64,000 nucleotides of DNA from Ereboglobus luteus (GTDB lineage: Bacteria; Verrucomicrobiota; Verrucomicrobiia; Opitutales; Opitutaceae), in assembly GCF_003096195.1 (NCBI RefSeq), contig NZ_CP023004.1, forward strand, positions 848,501-912,500, read 5' to 3'. This document shows, piece by piece, positions 26,101 to 33,800 of the stretch. The stretch's first letter is position 1, and every line of letters begins with the position of its first letter. Under the pieces are notes generated by a model. The model was not told the origin of the DNA, did no database searches, and saw only the letters and a list, made by a program, of their open reading frames with translations. A program made the translations under genes and the position numbers.

Positions 26101-27497
26101 GAAGTGGTTTCAGGCGTGCCGGCAAAGTTTACATTGGAGAGTTTCGTGCCGAGGCTTTCGGCGGAGGTGATGCGGAGGCCGCCCCGGGCGAGGTCGATGC
26201 CACCGCTGAGATTATTGGCGGCGTTTCCAAGCTGGAGCACACCGTCGCCCGCGAGCGTGAGTTTTCCGCCGCCCGTGATGACACCGGTAAGTGTCGACTC
26301 GAGACCGTTGGTGTCGAAGACCGCGGTGCCGGCAGTGAGGTTGATGTTTGCCTCGCTGCTCATGCCTTCGCCCGCGGCTTGCATCGTGCCGCTGCCGAAA
26401 TTAAATTCATAGAGCACTCCGTTGAGAGCCTTGAGGCCGTTGCCCGCGATTTGAAGGACGCCGCCGTCGAGGTTGTATTTGCTCGTGGTGGTTGTCGACT
26501 TGCCCTGGAAATAAATGCGCGAGCCGTCATCGACCGTGACAACGCCGCCGGTCTGGTTGACGATGCCTTGCGAGGCGTCGTCCTTGTTGTAATTGCCAAC
26601 GATGAACTCGGCTCCGTTTTGCAACGCGAGCGTGCCGCCGCTGATATTCACAGTGCCGTGGCTGGCGGCATTCGAGCCTGCGGAGCGACCGATATTGTGG
26701 AGATCCTGGTTGAGGACGAGCTCGCCGCCGCTGAGATTGTATACGCCGGTGCCGCCCTGGTTGCCGATATTGAACGCGCCCGTGCTGCTGACGATGACAC
26801 TGCCGCCGGTCTGGTTGAACGTGCCGCTGCCCCCGAAATCACCAACACGGAACGAACCCGCCTGGAATGAGACGCCGTCGGCCTTGACGCTTTGGACGAC
26901 GTTGATCGTGCCGCTGCTAAGTTCGTAAGTGGCGGTTTTGCCCGCGCCGGTGCCGATCGCCAACTCCGAGGCCTGGGTGAGTCCGGCCGTTTGACTCACA
27001 CCGCCGCCGGCGATCATGAGGGTGTTGAACTCGCGGCTTTCTCCGGAGAGCGTCAAGCGGCCTTCGCCTGTTTTAAGAAAACCATTGCCGCCCGAACCGT
27101 AGTTGCCGGTGGCGTCGGTCGTGATGTTGTTTGTGATGGAGGCGTTGTAACTTGCCGTGTCAAAAACGAACGGCCCCGCGGTGCTTTCGTGCAACACAAT
27201 CGCCGGGGCAATTGTCAGGTCGGAGCCATCGACAACAAGCGAGCCCTGGCTGATGTTATACACGCCGTCTCCCGTGATACCCTCAGCGCCCCCGACAAAA
27301 AGCGTGCCGCCGGTATGAATGATGGCGTCGCCCTCGTTCAGATGCAGCCCGGATGGATAGGCGGTCGTGCCGCTGCTGATTTCATAATCAACAGCGCGCG
27401 CGAGCGGCGTGAGTGCGGCGATCAAGCCGAGCAGGAATAGATAAAACAAATTCCCGCTGTTTATGTGCGGAGTGGTCTTACTGGTGTGCGAGTTCAT
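20169..27497 (-). CDS. Giant autotransporter with Pmp-like repeats
   Basis: Type V secreted protein of 2442 residues. A signal peptide (about residues 20-36, FYLFLLGLIAALTPLARA) is followed by glycine-rich beta-helix passenger. Residues about 550-990 hold many chlamydial Pmp-type repeats (GGAI with FxxN, for example GGAIHNTGTLTLANANIHDN). Residues about 1240-2000 hold autotransporter-associated strand repeats (NTYTGTTFVEAGALINTG) and long arrays of TNSG/VTNAG-like units. The last 300 or so residues form the beta-barrel translocator, ending in Trp (RPWAVNLGFHRVW). It is likely surface-exposed; adhesion is the usual role but is not shown. The barrel is clearly related to that of the protein at 30825-36317. 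Confidence 0.92.
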   Translation of the reverse strand: MNSHTSKTTPHINSGNLFYLFLLGLIAALTPLARAVDYEISSGTTAYPSGLHLNEGDAIIHTGGTLFVGGAEGITGDGVYNISQGSLVVDGSDLTIAPAIVLHESTAGPFVFDTASYNASITNNITTDATGNYGSGGNGFLKTGEGRLTLSGESREFNTLMIAGGGVSQTAGLTQASELAIGTGAGKTATYELSSGTINVVQSVKADGVSFQAGSFRVGDFGGSGTFNQTGGSVIVSSTGAFNIGNQGGTGVYNLSGGELVLNQDLHNIGRSAGSNAASHGTVNISGGTLALQNGAEFIVGNYNKDDASQGIVNQTGGVVTVDDGSRIYFQGKSTTTTSKYNLDGGVLQIAGNGLKALNGVLYEFNFGSGTMQAAGEGMSSEANINLTAGTAVFDTNGLESTLTGVITGGGKLTLAGDGVLQLGNAANNLSGGIDLARGGLRITSAESLGTKLSNVNFAGTPETTSGTLIAAANSNVLFDNEGGAGGNRIDITTGKSGALHAEAGSTLTIAGNDAGANSGGAINVGAGARFDISAADGATLAITSNTAFGGGAIQNEGRVNISNAALSHNVSTGTYGAALSNSGEATLTAVEIFSNTANRYGGAIHNTGTLTLANANIHDNYADQGAGGMTNRAGVATITSSTLSNNTGDQLAGGALYVYSGGTLTLDDVLFASNTTNGNGGGGAMITEGSDTRVNGSGVRFENNYAEGIGGAIRNNGGELSLSQFEFTGNRSNAQGGAIHNGYSTTLESGTFAENTSSAEGGAIYNLLGEARLTVTDALFSSNTATGKGGAVYNYGGEIAFDQVTFSNNTVLGSNGAGGAIHNENANVRADVSNALFDGNTAAYGAAISNKAGAITITSATFANNTAGAAGGAIYNYGSGTMTFVDVLFDGNAASDELSAGGGGAIFNEASYPNVITGTNVVFSNNTASSAGALRNNNAYVALTSATFSNNQATTGGGGAIYTAGTLSLTDASFIGNSAHFADSGGAIYVESGLVELNVTAGNNSLFEGNTSAGVANSIRLAAAGTLAVNTGAGATLDTRDPVSGNAASGNTLIITKAGEGAWNLGGANTFTQDGTGKTILSVQSGVLAVGEDSALRLDGADSVLEIAAGATLGVAVSENPSVTTGNLNAAAGSIIDVDGYDGSTGVYTLVSASNAIARDYKLTVGGAELSTAVTEDVFIAMQEDTSDANQIRINANGLVWNNTAVNSAHGTFLIDAGVFTLSATLADNFTAGARMALWDGESLKKTGAGTLVLTAHNTYTGTTFVEAGALINTGTLDSTVKVDAGLFRNDGEVGNSVTNAALAENNGLITGDVTNTGTFANAGTISGAFVNNGGEAANDAAITGIVTIAAGSFANNSAGTLDTLLQSAGFVSNGGLVTTATVTGGETTNTGTITTLSQTSGVATNNAFISDAALSDAASLANSGTIDSATLAGGLLTNSGEITTAATITGGTLSNTGGSILGAATIDTAGTLIFESGAIANALVNNGVLTYANADAHTQSSEITGSGRIAKTGAGDLTIGAGVSAATLDIATGKLTIADTGTLTLTGALNVGADSTLGITIGTGTSVIADTANFNETGKLDITGYSDANAGRTVIHTTGGITGFSSSNVTIASQSTVDYMKATAGIIDTDLVVDTVLSWNLTDGTAHGNFTIAEDQTFTVSSALADNTVASAGWDGASLTKLGEGTLVLSGENTYTGTTTVSAGTLENTGIIAGALVDNAAVLLNTGTITADVSNAATATNSGLISGEVTNSGALTNNADATLAALNQIAGATGNAGLVTEATVSGGELVNTGTIDNLAVTDAASPVAIPALARATALAAEASGTVSNDGLISNAVISGGELKNNSGATITALDQTGGVVTNAGFIASAITSGGLTNSGTLDSLEQSAGLVTNDGVLATAVAINGGTLANNGVVAAATTIGADGTLLFNSGSLAAPVANEGALTFANDDAYTLDQVVSGGGSLNKTGAGDLIIAVAQSHTGNTSVGNGTLVLGAANALASSALVDLAANTTLDLGGFNQSLNALSLANGSLVNFNSVDADYATLTVGTLSGSGSFAMRADPAAGAAAHDTLAITDAASTGNYQVSVALDSAITDSLQVIETTAPSVIFTGTAEYGLDAYTLEKTNSGWQLGLAGNSTAGDVVLSTAAVLSSDWLYGLDSVNLRLGDLRATPAARGDVWVRTNAYRLNGAPGAPGDTFRQTTWGVTAGADAAITAAESGNAILLGGFVQAGRSDRTYDHSGKSDTDTFAFGVYGTALLGDGWFIDATLKYDRYKNDLDARGAGAVRTTADYNNSAFGISLEAGRRITLSTDKRYWVEPSVQVATVWIDSANYTTNDGLRVDIGSSTAWQYRAQVRAGANYGKWIPYVKFAGAGLDTDGGKVRTDANDRTYTADFDGARFETGVGVGYLINSRSQLYLDYEYSKSSSIERPWAVNLGFHRVW

Positions 27498-28061
27498 GGA
27501 TACGATAGATGCTTGAGTGTTTGGTTTGCTAATAGTTGCCGCCCGGAGTGCTCTCTTGGAGAGCGAGCTTTCCCCCTGGCAGTCCGGAAATAACCGGCCT
27601 TACCGCCACACTCCGCGGGCGGAGCGACAAAATCCTTTGGCCGACGGTTCAGCGGCAATTTCGGTGCGAAGAGATTTTACAGGCGAAGGCTTCATGGGAT
27701 TCTGCAAATGGTGTTCTTGGACGAACGGGAACATACACCACGCCTTCGGCTTTGCACAGCCGGCCCCAGCTTTTGCCACTTAATATATAAGTTTTCTACA
27801 TATTTCAATTATTCGTAAAATCGAATGTTTTTTGCGAAAACCAATTTCCTTGTTATCAATTTATAAAATTGAAAACCAATGACTTGCACAATTAATATTG
27901 TGACAAAAACAAACTTAAGAAAGCCCTAATATGATCACGATTCTAAGACTTTTCGTGGGATGACGCCCCCTCCGGGCAAGCCCAAATAGCAAGCGAACTC
28001 ACCCGGAAAGTTCGCTTTGTCACGAAATGCGAATGTATAAACCGGGTATTTTTTAATCAAA
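27498..28061. other. Upstream region of the autotransporter; no gene seen
   Basis: 564 bases between the autotransporter start and the aldolase terminator. The part from 27780 to 27960 is AT-rich and probably contains the autotransporter promoter, although no single -35/-10 pair stands out. A 9-bp stem AAGCGAACT (27991-27999) / AGTTCGCTT (28009-28017) is present without a T-run. Confidence 0.4.
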
Positions 28062-28093
28062 AAGGGCATCGTTTATTATTAAACGACGCCCTT
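28062..28093 (-). terminator. Terminator of the aldolase/SDR operon
   Basis: 14-bp stem with one mismatch (AAGGGCATCGTTTA / TAAACGACGCCCTT) and 4-base loop; on the minus strand it is followed by TTTTTGATT-like sequence. It lies 55 bases after the aldolase stop. Confidence 0.75.
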
Positions 28094-28147
28094 GGATTTT
28101 TGTCTAAACCGGTTCGAAATGCGCAATCAGTGAACGCTTTTCCTCTG

Positions 28148-28864
28148 TTACGGGGTTGTGAGCTTGGAGTTTTTCCCTTGGGAGGAAATCCAGGCATCAT
28201 GAAACTCCTTTACGGCAAGGTCGATTGGGGGAAACGCGCAGGCGGAATGCAGGATGTCGGATGTCACCGTGATTGTGTTGGCGCCGGCGGCGAGGGCGTC
28301 GGTCGCTTGGGTTATGTTTTTAAAACTCGCGGCGACAATTTTTGCCGGTGAAGCGGTGCGCTCCAGCACATCGGATATCTCGGCAATGATTGCCCTGAAG
28401 TCGATGCCCATCTGCTCCATCCGGTTGCAATAGGGCGCCAAATAGTCCGCGCCCGCGGCTATGGCTAGATATGCCTGCATGCGCGTGTAGATGCACGTTG
28501 CCGTAATGTGCGCGCCCTCGCGGGACAACTGTTTCATCGCCTTCAAGCCCTGCTCGGTCACCGGGATTTTTATATAAACCTGATCGTCGATTTTATTCAG
28601 GATCGCCCGGGCCTCCGCGATCATCTCATCCGCCGTGGACGCCAGCGTCTGGATGTGCAAGGTTTTGTTTTTGCCGATGACTTTCCGGATTTTTGAAAAG
28701 TGGGAGTAAAAATTTATCTTTCCCTCGTTTTTTATGATCAAGGGATTTGAGGTCACCCCCGCCAGCTCAAACAGATCATTGCATTTTTTGATCTCGGAAA
28801 CATTTGTCGAATCCAAAAGAATCTCCAGTGCGGGAGCGGCCGGGTTTTGGTGCGTGGTTTTCAT
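28148..28864 (-). CDS. fsa: Transaldolase-like fructose-6-phosphate aldolase (FSA/TalC family)
   Basis: TIM-barrel class I aldolase of 238 residues, near the 214-220 of the short FSA/TalC group. Landmarks: EILLDSTNVSEIKK at the first strand, GVTSNPLIIKNEG, the Schiff-base lysine region VYIKIPVTEQGLKAM, ITATCIYTRMQAYLAIAAGADYLAPYCNRM and KIVAASFKN. FSA cleaves fructose 6-phosphate to dihydroxyacetone and glyceraldehyde 3-phosphate; some family members are short transaldolases. It follows the sorbitol-6-phosphate dehydrogenase-like gene by 49 bases, so the two plausibly form a sugar-alcohol module. Confidence 0.82.
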   Translation of the reverse strand: MKTTHQNPAAPALEILLDSTNVSEIKKCNDLFELAGVTSNPLIIKNEGKINFYSHFSKIRKVIGKNKTLHIQTLASTADEMIAEARAILNKIDDQVYIKIPVTEQGLKAMKQLSREGAHITATCIYTRMQAYLAIAAGADYLAPYCNRMEQMGIDFRAIIAEISDVLERTASPAKIVAASFKNITQATDALAAGANTITVTSDILHSACAFPPIDLAVKEFHDAWISSQGKNSKLTTP

Positions 28865-28913
28865 TTTTATTAATCGAATTTGTTGATTTTGAAGTTTTAT
28901 ATAAAAAATACAG

Positions 28914-30032
28914 TCAATTTATCATGACCTGCCCGCCGGTAACGGGCAAAGCCTGTCCAGTTTCGTAAAGTTGCTCAACGAGATAATAGACCGCGCGGAT
29001 AACATCAGGGCCGGTGCAGCCGCGCCCCATCGGAACCTTCGCCTCATAAAACGACTTCACATCGGCGACACTTTTGGCGCCGGGCACCTTGCCGGCGCGG
29101 AGGTATTGCATAAAAAGGCCCCTCTCGGGATCGGACCAGAGCGGGGTGTCAAAAAAATTGCCGGGGCAAATCGCGTTCACCTTAATGCCCCATTCGACGA
29201 GTTCCTTTGCAAAACTCTGAACCAAGCCAATGCCGCCAAATTTGCTCCCCGCGTAAGAGGCGTTTTTGTTCGAGCCCTCAAGGCCGGACTTCGAGTTGAT
29301 TTGTATAATATCCGCCGTCCAGGGAGAATCATTTCGCACGACACGGGAGGCGACGTGCTGGGTTTTCATCATGCCGGCCACGTGTTTTGTAACAATGGCG
29401 AAAGCAACATAATTGACGTCGGCGACGAGCCTGAAGTCGTCGATATCCTGATCCATTATGCTGCTCACGGACTTGACGATTCCGGCGTTGCTGATGCAGA
29501 GATCAACTCCCCCGCTTTGAAGGGCGATTGTCTCGCACATCTTTGCGACGGAGCCCTCGTCACTTACATTCACCCCGACGGCAAACGCCACCGGACCGCC
29601 ATTATTATATTCTTTGTTTAATATTTCGGCCAGTTTGTATGCGCCGTCATAATTCATGTCGGCGATGTAAACAATGGCGCCGTCGGCGACGAGCCCGCGC
29701 GCGATCTCCGCGCCAAAACCCTGCGCGCCGCCCGTGACCACGGCAACGCGGTTCTTCACGACCGTCGCGCGGCTTTCGGCAAAAATTTCGCTCGTTATTT
29801 TGTAGGTGTAGCTCTGCTGGCGGTGGCAAAGCGTCAGCGCAACGGGAACGGGCGCCTCAGCCAGTGCTTCGTGAATCTCCCGGGCGATTGCCCCGGCATC
29901 CTCTCCCTGGATTTCGATTGCGCGGGCTTGATCCTGAAAATCGCCCCCGACAAGCGAAACGCTGGCGGGGCGTTGTGTCCTTCCGAGGATCACACCGCGC
30001 AGAATCTGGGCAAGGTCGGCTTCTGCTTTCAT
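28914..30032 (-). CDS. SDR-family oxidoreductase, sorbitol-6-phosphate 2-dehydrogenase-like, with N-terminal extension
   Basis: Protein of 372 residues. After about 105 N-terminal residues of unknown fold there is a complete classical short-chain dehydrogenase: NAD-binding VAVVTGGAQGFGAEIARG, DMN acidic residue, ISNAGIV, active site QINSKSGLEGSNKNASYAGSK split over residues about 240-262 (Ser, Tyr, Lys) and VNAICPGNFFDTPLW. The end, GQALPVTGGQVM, is a hallmark of sorbitol-6-phosphate dehydrogenases, which form fructose 6-phosphate, the substrate of the neighbouring aldolase. The start at 30032 was preferred over 30086 because the first 18 residues of the longer form show no conserved sequence. 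Confidence 0.75.
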   Translation of the reverse strand: MKAEADLAQILRGVILGRTQRPASVSLVGGDFQDQARAIEIQGEDAGAIAREIHEALAEAPVPVALTLCHRQQSYTYKITSEIFAESRATVVKNRVAVVTGGAQGFGAEIARGLVADGAIVYIADMNYDGAYKLAEILNKEYNNGGPVAFAVGVNVSDEGSVAKMCETIALQSGGVDLCISNAGIVKSVSSIMDQDIDDFRLVADVNYVAFAIVTKHVAGMMKTQHVASRVVRNDSPWTADIIQINSKSGLEGSNKNASYAGSKFGGIGLVQSFAKELVEWGIKVNAICPGNFFDTPLWSDPERGLFMQYLRAGKVPGAKSVADVKSFYEAKVPMGRGCTGPDVIRAVYYLVEQLYETGQALPVTGGQVMIN

Positions 30033-30824
30033 GCGGACAGGTTTGTAATAATTTAATGGATTGGATTCTAAAATTGGAGTCCCCAAAAAACAAGGGGCCT
30101 CAAGGCTGAATGGAAACCAGTAGGGAATTTGAAATTTGCAAGCAACCCCAAATGCCGGGTGCGCTGCGATTCAAAATGAAGTTGGTGCAACAGGCAGGGC
30201 GAGATCCGCCTTGAAAACCGCCACGGCTGCCGCCCTAGGCATCGAAGCAAGCGGCAGCGACACAATCGCGGCATTCATTCGCGTAAATTCACGCGACACG
30301 CTCCCCATGGACGAGTGTTTTCAATTTTTAACCGCAACTCCGCATCAAAATGAATACAGAAAAATCGTGTGACAGCCACGCCGGATTCACGTCGGCCAGT
30401 CATTAATATTTCTTCGCCTTTTGCACACATCGCACATGCATGACAAACTCGGAAAAAATGATTCCCCGAAAATTTAAAAAAATATAAAAAACAAGAATGC
30501 AAGCGCGTTCGCGTCTTATCACAATCATGCATAATATTTTGCTTTCTATTTATTAATGCAACATTCGGCATTATTCATGGACGCCACACAAACATGATGC
30601 GCGGGATTATCTGGTCAACGGGCGCAGTTTCTGCACTTTCTCAGATATTCTTTAAAGACGCGCAAAGCAGCAGTGTTTTTGTCGTAAATATTATATGCAA
30701 TTTTAAAATACTGGCCACACGCGGCCTTTCCGCCGCAGGCATAGCTGGACGAACCTAGGGCAATTACCCTCACACCCTGATTAACCCGGGCAAACTGTCG
30801 CTGAAAAAACAGGCAAACCCTCCC
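30033..30824. other. Divergent intergenic region between the SDR and the second autotransporter
   Basis: Nearly 800 bases without a convincing gene. It is AT-rich from about 30400 to 30720, as expected for promoter DNA. A small palindrome TCGCGT-6-ACGCGA lies at about 30278-30295 and could be an operator for the sugar module. Near the autotransporter start, TAGGGCAATTACCCT (about 30755-30770) is another short dyad. Both are tentative. Confidence 0.4.
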
Positions 30825-33800
30825 ATGAAAAACCAAATCAAGTATCACGACCGTTTCAACACAACCGGGTTGCTTCGCGCCCTGCTGTTTCTCGCATGCG
30901 CCGCATTCACGCTTCTAACGCAGCTCCGCGCGGACGAGCTCGTATGGGACAACACCGACGGCTCAAACACATGGCTCGGCTCCAGTGTGAACGCGAACTG
31001 GTGGCACGCCGGCAATGCCGCCACGGCCGCTTTCGCGGACGGCGACGCGGTTGTCTTTGGTCGTGCGGGCTCCGGCGCGGCGGTCACCACCGGCACCATC
31101 TCCATCGCAAATGCCGTGATGCTTGGCGTGAGCGGCACGAACGAGGGCATCATTTTTAACGGTGGCACATGGGCGTTCACCGGAGCCGATATCAGCGGCG
31201 GCTCAATTCGCTTCGCGGGCAATACCGACCTCGCCTTCGACACGCGCACCGTCTCCCAGCGCATGAGCATCGACGCCGGCCGGACCGTCACGCTCGGTGC
31301 GCTTGCCGGCTCCACCGTCACGATCACCACAGGCGCGTTCACGGGCAACGGCGGCGCGGTGCAAGTGGACACCGGCGCGACACTCACCGTCAACAGCACC
31401 GATTCCGCGAAGCTCGTCTTCGCCGACAACAAGGCAACGCTCGCCGGCGCCGTCATCGCCTCGACAGGCGGCACGGTCAGCGTCAACGGCGGCCTCTTTG
31501 CCAGCAACACCGCCGGGGCCACCTCCAGATACCAGGGCGGCGGCGCCATTTTTGCCCGCAGCGGAGGTCGCCTCGATGTCACTGGCGCCGTTTTCACAAA
31601 CAATAACACCACCGGCTCGGTCGACGGCACGGGCGGCGGCGCCATCTATGCTTTCGGCACCCCGTTGACTGTTGTTTCCAGCACCTTTCTCCAAAACACG
31701 ACCTCCAGCAACGGCGGCGCGATTTTCACGGAAAACACCACCGTTTCGATCCGCGACACACTCTTCGAGGGCAACCGCGCCACGGGTCGCAATGGCGGCG
31801 CGCTCACCGTCTGGAACTCGTCCACCACCATCCTCGTCGACGTCGATTTCACCAACAACAAAGCCAGCGGACTTGGCGCGACCGCGGGGGCCGTCTATAT
31901 CAACGCCGCCAATCGCAGCAACCACGTCAGCAATGTCACCGTGGGCGTTTCCCCGGGGAGGACGTCCACCTATTCCGGCAACGCCTTCGGCAGCACCGCC
32001 AACGGCATCGCCTTTGGCGGCTGGGGCAACCACAAGGTTTATCTCACGGCGACCGTCGGCGCCGGCGGCATGCTCGACATGCAAGACCCGATGCGGATCC
32101 GACCCAATCTTCTCAGCAAATATGACAGCATTTATATGGGTGTCACAAAAACCGGCTCCGGCGTCTGGCGGCTCGGCGGCGCGACCATCCTCACCGGCAC
32201 CGTCGGCAACGACTTTGCCGTCGATGAAGGCGGGCTCGCCCTCTACGCCGGCGCAAGCATAACGCTCAACAACCAGGGCAGCACGCCCGCCTCCGCCGCC
32301 ATCGAGGACACCTTCATGCTCGGCGCAAACACCACGCTCTCCACCCTCGGCGTAACCACGACCGGCGCGGCGGCCCCGGTCACCGCCACCGGCACCATCC
32401 GCGCCGACACCATCACGCTCGCCGACAACTCCGCCATCACCATCGGCAGCAGCCTCGTGCTCACGGCCACCACGCTCAACTACGGCGATGCGCGCGTCAC
32501 CGCCGACGCCACCGCCAGGCTCGTCCTCGACCAAAAATCCGGCCCCCTCGAGCTCACCGGATCGCGCACCTTCGAGGTTGCCGACGGAAAAAATCTCACT
32601 GTCTCCGCCCGCTTCGCCACTCCCGCCGACGGCGAGTTTTCGCTCGTCGCCCTCAACACCACCGGAACCCACTCCGGCAGCACCACCTTCACCGCGCCCG
32701 CGCTCGCGACGGGCAACGGCGGCGTCGTGCAAGCCGGCTCCGGCGCCACCTTCACCGCCACCACGACCGGCGGCGCGGTGATCGCCTTCTCCGGCAACAG
32801 CGCGCAACAAGGCGGCGCGATCGCCGCCGACGCGGCAACGCTCGACCTCTCCAACGTTTTTTTCACCAGCAACACCGCGGCCAACAACGGCGGCGCGATC
32901 CACATCGCCAACCCTGCCTCCGCTCCCATCTCGATTACCGACGCCTCGTTCACCAACAACAAGGCTGACGCCGGTCACGGCGGCGCCGTTTACATCGAAA
33001 CAGCGAACGCCGCCGGAAGCACCGCGAACCTCAATCTCCGCGTCACCGACGGCGGCACCTCAACCTACTCCGGCAACGCCGACTCCACCGGCGCAAACAG
33101 CCTCTCGCTCGGCGGCGTCGAAAATAACACCATCAACATCGACATCGACACCGGCGCAAACGCCCTCATCGACATGCGCGACCCCATAAACACCCGCGCC
33201 GATTCCCCCAACATCAACATCATCACCACCAAAACCGGTTCCGGCGAATGGCGTCTCGGCGGTGCAAGCACTCTCACCGGCACTGGCGGCAACATCGTCG
33301 CTGTGGACGAAGGCGCGCTCACTCTCTACGCCGGCGCGTCGCTCACGCTCGACAACCAAGGCACGACCCCCGCCGCCGCCGATGCGGTGGACGCCTTCGC
33401 GCTCGCCACCGGCGCCACGCTCGCCGTCCTCACCGGCACGAGCCCCGACGACACCGGCGTCTCCTATGCCGGCGCCACCATCCGCGCCGACGACATTACC
33501 CTCGCCGCCGGCAGCACGTTGAAACTCTTCAGCGGAGCCGACGCCGCCAGCATCACAGGCACCGGCGCGCACCCGATCGACGGCACGCCCGTCACCGCCG
33601 ACGACGACGCCTCGGCCTCCACGCTCACCCTCGTCGGCAACACTCTCGCGATCGGCGACCGCGTCAACATCGACCTCACCGTCACCAGCTTCGCCGCCGG
33701 CAACCAAACCGTCACGCTTCTCGACGCCACCGGCGTCACAGGCGTCACCGGCACATTCGACCCGAAAACCTTCAGCCTCCACATCAACGGCATCGACACC

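Noticed and set aside
20169-27497. CRISPR-like arrays within the autotransporter
   Set aside because: The repeats are in-frame coding units of variable length, not exact repeats with unique spacers.
27517-27783. Two overlapping frames of 84-88 codons upstream of the autotransporter
   Set aside because: Neither resembles a known protein and both lack a start signal; the region is more likely promoter DNA.
30275-30571. Minus-strand frame of 98 codons with several Cys/His residues
   Set aside because: The spacing does not match a zinc finger, and the frame lies in AT-rich promoter-like DNA.
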